A stretch of DNA of 64,000 nucleotides from Aminobacter ciceronei (lineage in GTDB: Bacteria; Pseudomonadota; Alphaproteobacteria; Rhizobiales; Rhizobiaceae): the NCBI RefSeq assembly GCF_014138625.1, contig NZ_JACJHY010000005.1:62001-126000 (forward strand), read 5' to 3'. The translations under genes were made by a program, and so were the position numbers. This document shows, one piece after another, positions 51,137 through 62,215 of this stretch. How positions within the stretch are numbered: position 1 is the first letter of the stretch; every line of letters starts with the position of its first letter. The notes beneath the pieces are model-generated. The model was not told where the DNA came from and did no database searches. It saw only the letters and a list, made by a program, of their open reading frames with translations.

Positions 51137-51660
51137 CGGCCGACGAGCGCAAGAACCTTCCGACCTTCGGCGGGTATCTCGCGACCGATCTCTGGCAGGA
51201 ACTTGCCGAACTCGTGACACCGGTCACACCCAACGCCCAGGCTGTCGTCGGCACGGTCGAGGACCTGGAAGCGCAGACGCGGATCAAGGCGCAGAAAGCC
51301 AGGAAGGCGATCGACACGTCGTTCCATCATCTTGCCCATGACCTGCTCACCGCGAGAAACTGGATGGATGTCAGCGAAGCCCAGAACCCGGGCAGGCAGT
51401 TTGGTGCGGCGCCGACAGCCGCGGCGAGCGCGCTGCGGGAGGAAGTGTCATGGCAGCAGCCTGCAGCGGAACGGCCCAAGCGGCCGCTCGGCTTGGTGGT
51501 CTATGACTTCATGCAACAGAACCCGGCGTCCAATTTCTATTCGGGCGGGCCGAAGGCACCCGACCTGCCCACGCTGCCAAAGGCAGCCGTGTTTTCCGCA
51601 GCCAACTATTGGCTCCAGACGGTTGGCCGTCGCGTGGACCAGCGCGACGCCACTGGTCCG
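51137..51660 (+). pseudogene. Unrecognised coding remnant
   Basis: From about 51137 one plus-strand frame has coding-like third-position GC to about 51660. It contains ADERKNLPTFGGYLATDLWQELAELV, then TARNWMDVSEAQNPGRQF and LGLVVYDFMQQNPASNFYSGG. No normal start is at its left end, which touches the hydrolase fragment. The frame then loses protein-like character. The family is not recognised. It is likely a truncated or decayed gene. Confidence 0.4.
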
Positions 51661-51937
51661 CGCGAAACCCTGTGCGGTGACAGCCGCCGCGCCAGTGACG
51701 ACCGACCTGTCCTGGTCTTCGACGACCTCCTGGCTTTCCGGACTACAGCCCCGTGCCGGAATGCCCACCTAAGGCCTGACGTACCGCGAGATGTCAGGCC
51801 TTTCTTTTGGTGGCGACATGCATTGCCGGCATGTCGCGTGGCCGCAGCGTGTGACCGCCGCTGCCACGTCGCTGCGAAAACGCCATGTGGAACCTTGCCT
51901 GCCCGTCGGCGTTGCGGTGACAAAGGAGAATGCCGTC

Positions 51938-52107
51938 ATGCTTCGAACACTAGCACTGTTTGTCGTCGGTTATGCAGCATACAGGATCGTCGAGAGTTCA
52001 TCGCCAGCGTGCCGTCGGATTTCGATCCCGTGCCGGCAGCGCCGAAGCGTCGCCGCAAGCCGGTCGTGAAGCCGAGCGCCAAGACCGCCACGGCGACCAC
52101 GCACTGA
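51938..52107 (+). pseudogene. Small rhizobial protein with an apparent frameshift
   Basis: The ATG at 51938, with AAAGGAG upstream, starts MLRTLALFVVGYAAYRIV. In that frame translation then turns into arginine-rich nonsense and stops at 52069. In the next frame the sequence reads REFIASVPSDFDPVPAAPKRRRKPVVKPSAKTATATTH to 52107. One missing base around 51985 would join both into one single-span membrane protein of about 56 residues with a basic tail. It may be a real mutation or a sequencing error. Confidence 0.55.
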
Positions 52108-52154
52108 AAGCCCTCGGAAATCAGGGCGGGTCCCAAACCCGCTGATTTCCGCGA

Positions 52155-52607
52155 CTACGCTTGCTTTCTCAAAGCGCTACGTTCGGCGGGGGCGGTTTCG
52201 GAAACAGCGGCCGGCGGCTGACGGTCGTGGTCGAACTGCTGCGCCTCGGGCAGAGGATGCAGCCAGTTTTCCCGTCGGCCAGTCCAGAGTTCATATTGAG
52301 GCGTCAGATCGGAGGGCACCACGTCGAGACTGCCGAGCATGACTTCGGCCTCGTCGTCGCTGACGAAGGTGACGCGGCTGCCGCAGGTGACGCAGAAGCT
52401 TCGCTTGCCATAGGTATTGACCTGGCCCGTCTGTTCGAGGGTCGAAACCGGCCAGACGGCATAGGCGGAAAATGCCGAACCGCTGGTCTTGCGGCAATCG
52501 GCGCAGTGGCAGATCCCGACACGCAGAGGCTCTCCGGTCACGCGGAATGTGACGGCACGGCAATAGCAGCTGCCGAATCGGATTGTCTCGCTGCGACGGT
52601 TTACCAT
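52155..52607 (-). CDS. GFA family protein (second copy)
   Basis: The 150-residue zinc protein of the GFA/Mss4 family has CYCRAVTF near residue 14, ICHCADCRKTSGSAFSAYAVW and CVTCGSRVTFVSDDE, the expected cysteine clusters. It differs from the GFA protein at 15201 (its first motif reads CYC rather than CHC). Formaldehyde or glutathione linkage is possible but unproven. The chosen ATG at 52607 follows a purine-rich region; a longer upstream open frame has no family similarity. Confidence 0.85.
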   Translation of the reverse strand: MVNRRSETIRFGSCYCRAVTFRVTGEPLRVGICHCADCRKTSGSAFSAYAVWPVSTLEQTGQVNTYGKRSFCVTCGSRVTFVSDDEAEVMLGSLDVVPSDLTPQYELWTGRRENWLHPLPEAQQFDHDRQPPAAVSETAPAERSALRKQA

Positions 52608-52659
52608 GGCAGAGCTCCTTTCCGCTCCAACGGAAAGCCACAGGCAAACGTTCCCTGGG

Positions 52660-52959
52660 TTAGAGGGGCATGCGGCCGCGTTTCGGCGTTGCGATCCATG
52701 GCTCGATCGACACCGCTTCGGTTTCGCGGATGCCGACGGAACGGGCAAAGCCGGCGAAGGCATTTCGGGCACCATCGACCGACAGCCGGTCCTCGCGTGC
52801 CGCATGGCAAGCGCGCATCGCCGTGTTGTAGATCGGTCCGCGCCTTTGTTCGGGCCACCTTGCGAGGAAGCCGAGCGCATCGGCGACACTGGCAATCTGC
52901 AGGATGGCCTGATCGGCGTCCCTGACGAAGATCGGGCTGGAAAAGGTTTTGGCTGTCAT
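52660..52959 (-). CDS. DUF982 family protein (copy 2)
   Basis: The 99-residue product is a DUF982 member: SSPIFVRDADQAILQIASVADALGFLARWPEQRRGPIYNTAMRACHAAREDRLSVDGARNAFAGFARSVGI. GGAGG lies five bases before the ATG. The family is of unknown function. This copy neighbours copy 3. Confidence 0.85.
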   Translation of the reverse strand: MTAKTFSSPIFVRDADQAILQIASVADALGFLARWPEQRRGPIYNTAMRACHAAREDRLSVDGARNAFAGFARSVGIRETEAVSIEPWIATPKRGRMPL

Positions 52960-53071
52960 CACTTCCTCCCGGGTCATGGACCGTCTTTCGAGCAAGCGAA
53001 CCTGCCGGCTTTCGGCGCGACAGGCAGACCAGGAAAATGGCGACGGCAGCCTTTCCCGTCAAGAATGGAGT

Positions 53072-53320
53072 TCAAGCCGCATCCGGCGACGCGGCCAGTA
53101 TTCCGGCCTCGTTGCAGAAGCTTTCGAAAGCTTCCCTCGCCTCGTCGACAGGGATCGAGCCGTTGATCGCGGCCTGCATGGCGTTTTCTGCGAGATAGAA
53201 GAACGGATTGCGCTTGTCTTGCGGCCAGCCGTCAAGAAACTCGACGGCATCCGACACCGAGACGACCTCGCGCAGCGAAAACTCTCCATCTTTGACCCAG
53301 ACGTTCGGTGTAAAATCCAT
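53072..53320 (-). CDS. DUF982 family protein (copy 3)
   Basis: The 82-residue product is the closest neighbour of copy 2: VWVKDGEFSLREVVSVSDAVEFLDGWPQDKRNPFFYLAENAMQAAINGSIPVDEAREAFESFCNEAG. The family's strand pair, helix and Trp-Pro positions are visible. It lies upstream of copy 2 on the same strand with a 112-base gap and is probably its tandem duplicate. Confidence 0.83.
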   Translation of the reverse strand: MDFTPNVWVKDGEFSLREVVSVSDAVEFLDGWPQDKRNPFFYLAENAMQAAINGSIPVDEAREAFESFCNEAGILAASPDAA

Positions 53321-53593
53321 CCACCAGAACGCGCCCGATGGCGGAGAGTTGCATCGGCGGCCTCAGTGCGCAGTCGATCGATAGCATTTTTTCTTAACAA
53401 GAGAGGGCATCGGCCGACAACGCTCGAGGTGCCATGCCGCCGCGAAATCATCCTGTGCTATCGGTTCTCCTGTAGGGATCAGCAAGGTTCAATTCAGGAT
53501 TGCTTGATATCAACTGGCCGAGTTACTGACCGGAACTGGAGCCGCCTTTGAAGGGGGCTCATTGCCAAAAATGCAATTGCCATCGCGACTTTC

Positions 53594-54517
53594 ATGCACA
53601 TGCCCGCCCAGAATCCGCCCCGCCGCCCGACAGAGCCGATGAGCGCAGCGGAGCTGACTGCGCATCCGCTCTTTCCACGCATCGACCGGCGCCTGGCTCT
53701 CCATCTGATCGCCATCCACGAGCAGACGCCAAGGCTGGCGCGGCTCAAGGCTTCGCACCGCAAATGGCTGATGACCCAGTCGCTCTATGCGCTTACGCTC
53801 GAGCGCACGGAGGACGACCCTCATTCCGGCCTTTCGCAGTCGCGCCTGGTCGACATCGCCACCAGCATCGGCGCTGTCAGCCACAACACGGCACGAGCCT
53901 TTCTGCAGGAATTGCTGACCTATAAGTTTCTGACCGAGATCCCCACCCCGCACGACAAGCGGCTACGCCTGCTCGACACGACCGAGGCGAGTCGGAAGGC
54001 GATGACCGGCTGGTTCATGGGGCATATGAGCTGCCTCGATGAACTGGACAATGGCGGGCGGCACGCCCGCTGCACCGCCGACGACAGGATCTTCCGCGCC
54101 GCCCAGCCACGCGCAGCCCGGCGGCTGATCGAGAACCCGGTGTGGCGTTATCCGGCCGAAAGCATCAATTCGTTCCTGCAGTCGGAACTGGGCGGGATGA
54201 TCCTGCACGAGCTCATATCGCGCATCGAAGATTTCATCCCGCAAGACGGCAAGGTGATCGTCGGTCCCTCCAGCCTGGCGGAACTCGCCGCGCGATACTT
54301 CATCTCCGTCACGAACCTGCGCAGAATGTTCAAGAAAGCGGAAACAAGCGGGCTGATGGGCTGGTCGGAGGCATCGGACCAAAGGGTGTTGTGGCTGTCG
54401 GCGACGTTCCTGGACGACTATTTCCTGTGGCAGGCGCAGAAATTCGCCGCCCTTGACGAGGCCTATTGCTGGGCGGTCCAGAACATTGTCGGGCACAACC
54501 ACTCTGCAACCGGCTGA
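53594..54517 (+). CDS. Possible winged-helix regulatory protein (unrecognised)
   Basis: The 307-residue protein is not assigned to a family. Two regions resemble winged helices: LSQSRLVDIATSIGAVSHNTARAFLQELLTYKFL (about 78-112) and GPSSLAELAARYFISVTNLRRMFKKAETSGLMGW (about 217-254). Both have the helix-turn-helix spacing, which suggests a DNA-binding regulator with two such domains. It starts at ATG 53594 (or 53600). No partner gene is close; an Omp25-like gene follows after 174 bases. Confidence 0.55.
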   Translation: MHMPAQNPPRRPTEPMSAAELTAHPLFPRIDRRLALHLIAIHEQTPRLARLKASHRKWLMTQSLYALTLERTEDDPHSGLSQSRLVDIATSIGAVSHNTARAFLQELLTYKFLTEIPTPHDKRLRLLDTTEASRKAMTGWFMGHMSCLDELDNGGRHARCTADDRIFRAAQPRAARRLIENPVWRYPAESINSFLQSELGGMILHELISRIEDFIPQDGKVIVGPSSLAELAARYFISVTNLRRMFKKAETSGLMGWSEASDQRVLWLSATFLDDYFLWQAQKFAALDEAYCWAVQNIVGHNHSATG

Positions 54518-54691
54518 TCCAAGCGCGACGATGTAGAAATGCCGCGACATCAACAGGCGGCAAGATAGAACCAGATTTGGTCGTTTCCGGACGCGCAGGC
54601 AGCCCTTATCAGGCGCTGAAGGGCGTGCGGCAGTCAGGTTCAGGGCAACGAAAGGTTGTCGTGCCGTGCCCCTTCATTCCAGGGGTTTTTC

Positions 54692-55366
54692 ATGAAAACA
54701 GTTCTTCTTGCTTCGACCTTGATGCTTGCCGTTGCGGGCAGCGCGTTTGCCGCCGATGTGGTTGCCCACGAGCCGGCGCCGGCGGAGGCGCCCGCTGGTT
54801 TTGTCTGGACCGGTGGCTATGTCGGCCTGCATGGCGGCTACGCCTGGCTCAATGGTACGGTCGATGTCGCCACGGCCGAACGGCCCTTCGATATCGATGG
54901 CTTCGACAACGGGCTGCTGGGTGTCCATGCCGGCTACAATTGGCAGCTTGGCGGCGGTTTCGTCGGCGGTATCGAGGTTGACCTCTCGCATGCCTGGACC
55001 AAGCGGGACTTGGTCGTCCGTGTCAGCGTTCCCGATTTCCCGCCGATGGACATTCCCGTCGAAGCCGGGACCAACTGGCAAGGCAGCGCGCGCCTGCGCG
55101 CCGGCTATGCGATGGACCGTACGCTGCTTTTCGCGACGGGCGGCGTTGGCTTCGCCAATACCTACGTGAAGATGCAGGCCTATGACGAGAGCAAGACGTT
55201 CCTCGGCTGGACAGTGGGTGCCGGCATCGAGCACGCGTTCACCGACAACTGGATCGGCCGCCTCGAATACCGTTATGCCGATTTCGGTTCGGAGACGTTT
55301 CCGGGCGACATCAAAATCGGTCTCAACGAGCACACCGTGCGCGCCGGCATCAGCTACAAGTTCTGA
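54692..55366 (+). CDS. Omp25/31-like outer-membrane beta-barrel protein
   Basis: The 224-residue porin-like protein has a signal peptide (MKTVLLASTLMLAVAGSAFAAD). An eight-strand barrel follows, with the Omp25-family repeat pattern FVWTGGYVGLHGGYAW, HAGYNWQLGGGFVGGIEVDL and the C-terminal FGSETFPGDIKIGLNEHTVRAGISYKF ending in Phe. Such proteins are abundant outer-membrane proteins of Brucella and rhizobia. A strong terminator follows. Confidence 0.9.
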   Translation: MKTVLLASTLMLAVAGSAFAADVVAHEPAPAEAPAGFVWTGGYVGLHGGYAWLNGTVDVATAERPFDIDGFDNGLLGVHAGYNWQLGGGFVGGIEVDLSHAWTKRDLVVRVSVPDFPPMDIPVEAGTNWQGSARLRAGYAMDRTLLFATGGVGFANTYVKMQAYDESKTFLGWTVGAGIEHAFTDNWIGRLEYRYADFGSETFPGDIKIGLNEHTVRAGISYKF

Positions 55367-55390
55367 CCGGCACTGCCCGACTAGAAAAGA

Positions 55391-55419
55391 GCCCGGCTTC
55401 ATCGCGCCGGGCCTTTTTT
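55391..55419 (+). terminator. Intrinsic terminator after the Omp25-like gene
   Basis: Stem GCCCGGC / GCCGGGC with an 8-nt loop, followed by CTTTTTTC. It ends the porin gene; the convergent gene stops at 55449. Confidence 0.85.
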
Positions 55420-55448
55420 CGTCATGGAACGGCTGGTCCGGCTGGACC

Positions 55449-55943
55449 TCACTCGGCTGGCAGGCTGCGCACGAATTCGACGCCGTCGATGACAAGCAGG
55501 TGTGGCTCGGGTGCGGCGGCGATTCGCTGGACGCCGTCGCTGCAGGTAAACACCGGCCAGCCGCTGTCGGCGCACAGGATCTCGACGAACCAGTTGCCGA
55601 GCTGGTCGGTCAGGCTGATGCGCAAGGCGCCGTCCTTGAGGCGCCGGGCATGGGAGCCGTTGGTTGCAGTCCAGGTCCAGGGTCCGCCGAGAGGCGGCCG
55701 GGAGAACATGACAAAGGGATAGGTCCTGGGCGGCAGGTCTTCATATTCGGCCGCCAGGCGATAGCGCATCATCGCGGTGGTGTAGTCGGCGGCGATGGAC
55801 GGCCAGCGCGCATAGAGCATGCCGACGCCGTGCAGATGCGGATCGACAAGCAATTGGCGAGCACGGCTCTCGGCAGCATGGGCCGCCGTTGCCATGGCGA
55901 CGGCGGCGATGGCAGCAAGCAGCATTGCGATGCGTCGCGACAT
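55449..55943 (-). CDS. Secreted hypothetical protein (164 aa)
   Basis: The 164-residue product has a signal peptide (IAMLLAAIAAVAMATAAHA) and no other membrane segment. The body has LHGVGMLYARWPSIAADYTTAMMRYRLAAEYEDLPPRTYPFVMFSRPP and two Cys (ILCADSG and FTCSDG), which could make a disulfide. The family is not recognised. It is convergent with the porin gene. Confidence 0.65.
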   Translation of the reverse strand: MSRRIAMLLAAIAAVAMATAAHAAESRARQLLVDPHLHGVGMLYARWPSIAADYTTAMMRYRLAAEYEDLPPRTYPFVMFSRPPLGGPWTWTATNGSHARRLKDGALRISLTDQLGNWFVEILCADSGWPVFTCSDGVQRIAAAPEPHLLVIDGVEFVRSLPAE

Positions 55944-56301
55944 GTGCCCGGGCCTCAGAGCCCATCCCGGATAGGAACGAGCGCTCGTTGGAGCGTGACC
56001 TTGCCCGCGAACCTGTTTCCCAGTTTTCGGGAAAGAATCAGTCGACATCATTGTCGCCGCTTGCCGTAGCGGGATCAATGGCGGGATGATTTCTGCCTTC
56101 GGACCGCAACAGGGCAGGGCCGATCGGAAAAAATCTTGGAAAAATTGAATCGGGGTGAAAACCCCGAACGCCTCCTGCGTACGGCATCAGGTCGACGCCA
56201 GAACCTGGTGAAGCGCGCCAACAGGCTGGCGTCCAATTCACCCGGTCCCGAAAGCCTGATGCTTTCGGGCTAGCAATTCGGGGTTGCAGACCGCCTTTTC
56301 G

Positions 56302-56529
56302 TCAGGCGGCGGCTCTTGCCCTGAAACGGGGTATGCTTGCCAGCAGCAGATCCTTGTCACGCACGCCGCTACGATAAAGCTTGAGGAGCGTCCTCGCTAT
56401 CTCGCTTGCCCAGACGGAACTCGGGTCTTCGCCGCGTTCGTGGCAGATCTGGTCGAACACATGCTGAAGAAGCGCGAGATCCCTGGGATAAATCGGGGAG
56501 TTAGGCTGGGTGAAAAGTACGTGCTCCAT
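56302..56529 (-). CDS. Small hypothetical protein (75 aa)
   Basis: The 75-residue product starts MEHVLFTQPNSPIYPRDLALLQHVFDQICHERGEDP and continues in a helical region ARTLLKLYRSGVRDKDLLLASIPRF. The shape resembles small rhizobial conserved proteins of unknown function with a helix bundle. GGGAGAAG precedes the ATG. A 9-bp hairpin (CCCGAAAGC/GCTTTCGGG) at 56247-56269 lies downstream. Confidence 0.65.
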   Translation of the reverse strand: MEHVLFTQPNSPIYPRDLALLQHVFDQICHERGEDPSSVWASEIARTLLKLYRSGVRDKDLLLASIPRFRARAAA

Positions 56530-56743
56530 AGTCTTCTCCCATATGGTGCTTGTTCTTTTGTCTTATGCTTTGCTGCTGAGTTTTTGCCTGCTTGCTGCCG
56601 CGGTCAGCAAAGCTGATCGCGATCAAGAACCAAATCCGCGCTCATGCCCTTGGGTATAGAACGAGGATAGAGTTCAGCATCGTCACGTATGTGGAAGCAT
56701 CTGCCGCAGGCGATCGCATCAATATGCCTCCTTGAGGCAAAGG
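56530..56743. other. Stretch without a recognised gene
   Basis: An AT-richer gap between two small genes on opposite strands. It probably holds both promoters; no clear boxes were assigned. Confidence 0.3.
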
Positions 56744-56851
56744 TTGCATGCAGGCGTGGGTCATTTCAGGGCGGAAATTCTGCTCTACAACCTGTGTGAT
56801 GTCGAGTCACTCTGGGTTGCAACGGAGTTGCAGGAAAAGGTGCTCAAATGA
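56744..56851 (+). CDS. Small protein (35 aa) with its own terminator
   Basis: Found by eye. A TTG-started frame (or GTG 56756) reads HAGVGHFRAEILLYNLCDVESLWVATELQEKVLK and stops. The helical pattern LLYNLCDVESLWVATELQEKVL looks protein-like. A terminator begins five bases past the stop. This placement argues that the frame is translated, although TTG start and 35 residues leave doubt. Confidence 0.4.
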   Translation: MHAGVGHFRAEILLYNLCDVESLWVATELQEKVLK

Positions 56852-56856
56852 AGGTG

Positions 56857-56891
56857 AAAGGGCCCGCCAGGAGGGGGACGGCAGGCCCTTT
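56857..56891 (+). terminator. Hairpin terminator after the small gene
   Basis: A 12-bp stem with one mismatch (AAAGGGCCCGCC / GGCAGGCCCTTT) and an 11-nt loop, ending in TTT. It closes a short transcript that would start near 56700. Confidence 0.6.
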
Positions 56892-57229
56892 CTGGACGTG
56901 GCTGAAAGGAAAAGACCACGCCCGGTGTGCCAGAACGCAACTCTTCGGGGTGGGAAATGGTTCCCTTCAGGCGCGCTTGCTTTACATCAGGACATCGACA
57001 GTGATCATTTGCCTTCATCATTTGTTCACCATCAACTCCCCACCATTCATGTGCGCAATGTATCGAGTGCGCGTCTTTGGCAACGCCCGGCGGGCTGCAC
57101 AACCCTTCGCCCGCCGGTGCGCCTCAGGCCCCTGACATGGCCTTCCCAACGCTGCCTGCATGACTTAGCCTGACGCTATCGCCGCTGCCCACTGGCTCGC
57201 CGGCGGGATCGCAGGAAAGGCATAAGCTC
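56892..57229. other. Gap of 338 bp with a strong hairpin
   Basis: No protein gene was recognised. A perfect 9-bp stem CCGGCGGGC / GCCCGCCGG with a 13-nt loop lies at 57087-57117, without a T-run. The stretch could hide a small RNA but there is no specific evidence. Confidence 0.35.
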
Positions 57230-57595
57230 TTGGCTGAAATGACCATCATCGTCGAATTCGAGACAGTGGACGGGGCGGAGGAGCAGTTCCTCGACCTGAT
57301 CTCGGAACACGCCCGTGCCACGCTGCAGGAAGAGCCGGGCTGCCTGCGCTTCGAAGTCATCAAGCCGGTGGAGCGCGACGGCACGCCGATCGCGAACAAG
57401 GTGATGGTCAACGAACTTTATGCCGATGAAGCGGCTGTTGCCGCGCATGAGCGGAACCCGCGCATGCCGGATGTGCAGGCGGCACTTTCGCCCTTGCTCA
57501 AGTCGCGCCGGCTGATCCTGGCGCGGTCGCTCGGCCTCGTCGATCCCAATGGCGGCATGCGGCCGGAAGAGCTCAACGCGGCCAATGACGATTAG
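57230..57595 (+). CDS. Antibiotic biosynthesis monooxygenase (ABM) family protein
   Basis: The 121-residue ABM-fold protein resembles YgiN-like quinol monooxygenases. TIIVEFETVDGAEEQFLDLISEHARATLQEEPGCLRFEVIKP is diagnostic, followed by VMVNELYADEAAVAAHERNPRMPDV. The family acts on quinones or hydroxylated aromatics without cofactors, and some members degrade haem. Start at TTG 57230, with ATG 57239 as the alternative. Standing alone. Confidence 0.83.
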   Translation: MAEMTIIVEFETVDGAEEQFLDLISEHARATLQEEPGCLRFEVIKPVERDGTPIANKVMVNELYADEAAVAAHERNPRMPDVQAALSPLLKSRRLILARSLGLVDPNGGMRPEELNAANDD

Positions 57596-57840
57596 CGCGG
57601 AGGTTTCAGGCCGACCTGGCACCGCTCGTGGCGATTTCCCGGTTGCCCGATGCTGACGTCGCGGAAAGTAAGCGCAGGTCAGGTGTGGTTTTTCGTGGTT
57701 TCTCGCTCCAGTTACATTTGCAATTGCTGATGTGCGGCGCTGCGATGTTAAGGTTAGTCAGTCGTTAATGCTTCTGCGGCAAGGTTTGTCGTGGCGGTCT
57801 GCGGGGGAGCAGCATCGCTCCATGCATGCAGGGCTGACGG

Positions 57841-60786
<2,946 letters not shown>

Positions 60787-60973
60787 CCCGGATCCGGAAC
60801 ACGCGCCGGATCGGCTCTGAAAGATTGTGGAAATGTGACAGTCTGCGGCGACAAAGACCGGCCTGCCGTTGCGTAGGCGGCTTGCTTTCGTTGCCTGCCT
60901 GTTGTTTGCCTCGCGCCGGCAAAGGACCGAGGAAACGACCCCTTCAGCGCCATGCACAGCAACCGTTACAGGG

Positions 60974-61002
60974 GTGACACGAAACTGTCATGCAACTGTA
61001 AT
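60974..61002 (+). promoter_or_regulatory. Pho box upstream of pstS
   Basis: CTGTCAT-GCAA-CTGTAAT (60985-61002) matches the PhoB-binding consensus CTGTCATN4CTGTCAT with one difference. A third half-site GTGACAC lies 11 bases before. PhoB would activate pstS transcription when phosphate is low. The box is 74 bases upstream of the pstS start. Confidence 0.85.
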
Positions 61003-61075
61003 AGAGGGGGGCTATTGGCTCACCGGGCGCCGAGGAAAGGCGTCATAAGAGATACTCCAACAGGAGCAGGCCCCA

Positions 61076-62113
61076 ATGAAAAAAGCTCTTCTCACTGCGT
61101 CGGCTGCTGCCTTCGCGATCGCAGCCTCGGTAGGCTATGCCTCGGCCCGCGACCAGATCCAGGTTGCCGGTTCCTCGACCGTTCTGCCCTATGCAAAGAT
61201 CGTTGCCGAACAGTTCGGCGAGACCTTCACCAACTTCAAGACCCCCGTCGTCGAATCGGGCGGTTCGGGCGCTGGCATCAAGGAATTCTGCAAGGGCGTC
61301 GGCGAGAACACCATCGACATCGCCAACTCCTCGCGTCCGATGAAGAAGGACGAGATCAAGTCCTGCGTCGACGCCGGCGTCAAGGACATCCAGGAAGTGA
61401 AGATTGGCTATGACGGCATCGTCTTCGCGACCGACGTCAAGGGCCCGGACTGGGCGCTGACCCCGGAAGACGTCTACAAGGCGCTCGCGGCCAAGATCGC
61501 TGTCGACGGCAAGCTGGTCGACAACCCGAACACCAAGTGGAACCAGGTCAACCCGAACCTGCCCGACTGGGACATCGCTGCCTACATCCCGGGCGAAAAG
61601 CACGGCACCCGCGAAGTGTTCGAAGAAAAGCTGCTGATCGCCGGCTGCAAGAAGCTCGGCGGCGTTGACGCCGGCAAGGCTTCCGGCCTCGACGACAAGG
61701 CCGCGGAAGCCGCCTGCAAGGCCGTGCGCAAGGACGGCAAGGCTGTCGACATCGACGGCGACTACTCCGAGACGCTGGCCCGCATCGACTCGAACAAGAC
61801 CGGCGTCGGCGTGTTCGGCCTGGCCTTCTACGAAAACAACGCCGACAAGCTGAAGGTCGCCACCGTCGGCGGCATCACGCCTTCGGTCGAGACGATCGCC
61901 AAGGGCGAGTATCCGGTGTCGCGTCCGCTGTTCTTCTACGTCAAGAAGGCGCATCTCGGCGTTGTTCCCGGCCTGAAGGAATATGTTGAGTTCTTCCTCG
62001 ACGACCAGATGGTCGGCCCGGAAAGCCCGCTCGCCGACTACGGTCTGGTTGCTGCTCCGGACGCAGAGCGCGCTGCCCAGCGCGAAGCCTTCGGCGCCGG
62101 CAAGACCATGTAA
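61076..62113 (+). CDS. pstS: Phosphate ABC transporter substrate-binding protein
   Basis: The 345-residue periplasmic phosphate-binding protein has a signal peptide (AFAIAASVGYASA) and the PstS core IQVAGSSTVLPYAKIVAEQFG, then VVESGGSGAGIKEFCKGVG, IANSSRPMKKDE and GEKHGTREVFEEKLL. AGGAG precedes the ATG. Pho box at 60985. A strong hairpin separates it from pstC (62125), which would keep its mRNA stable and high relative to the permease genes. Confidence 0.94.
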   Translation: MKKALLTASAAAFAIAASVGYASARDQIQVAGSSTVLPYAKIVAEQFGETFTNFKTPVVESGGSGAGIKEFCKGVGENTIDIANSSRPMKKDEIKSCVDAGVKDIQEVKIGYDGIVFATDVKGPDWALTPEDVYKALAAKIAVDGKLVDNPNTKWNQVNPNLPDWDIAAYIPGEKHGTREVFEEKLLIAGCKKLGGVDAGKASGLDDKAAEAACKAVRKDGKAVDIDGDYSETLARIDSNKTGVGVFGLAFYENNADKLKVATVGGITPSVETIAKGEYPVSRPLFFYVKKAHLGVVPGLKEYVEFFLDDQMVGPESPLADYGLVAAPDAERAAQREAFGAGKTM

Positions 62114-62124
62114 TCAACGAACTG

Positions 62125-62158
62125 CCACGGGGCGTCGGAAAAATCCGGCGCCCCGTGG
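62125..62158 (+). other. Strong intercistronic hairpin pstS-pstC
   Basis: A 15-bp stem (one G-T pair) with loop AAAA directly past pstS. Such hairpins typically protect binding-protein mRNA or partly stop transcription, making more PstS than membrane components. Confidence 0.7.
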
Positions 62159-62215
62159 AATATTTCGCCGACTGTCCCGTTCGGCACAAAGAACCGAATT
62201 CACCGAGGCCGGCCC

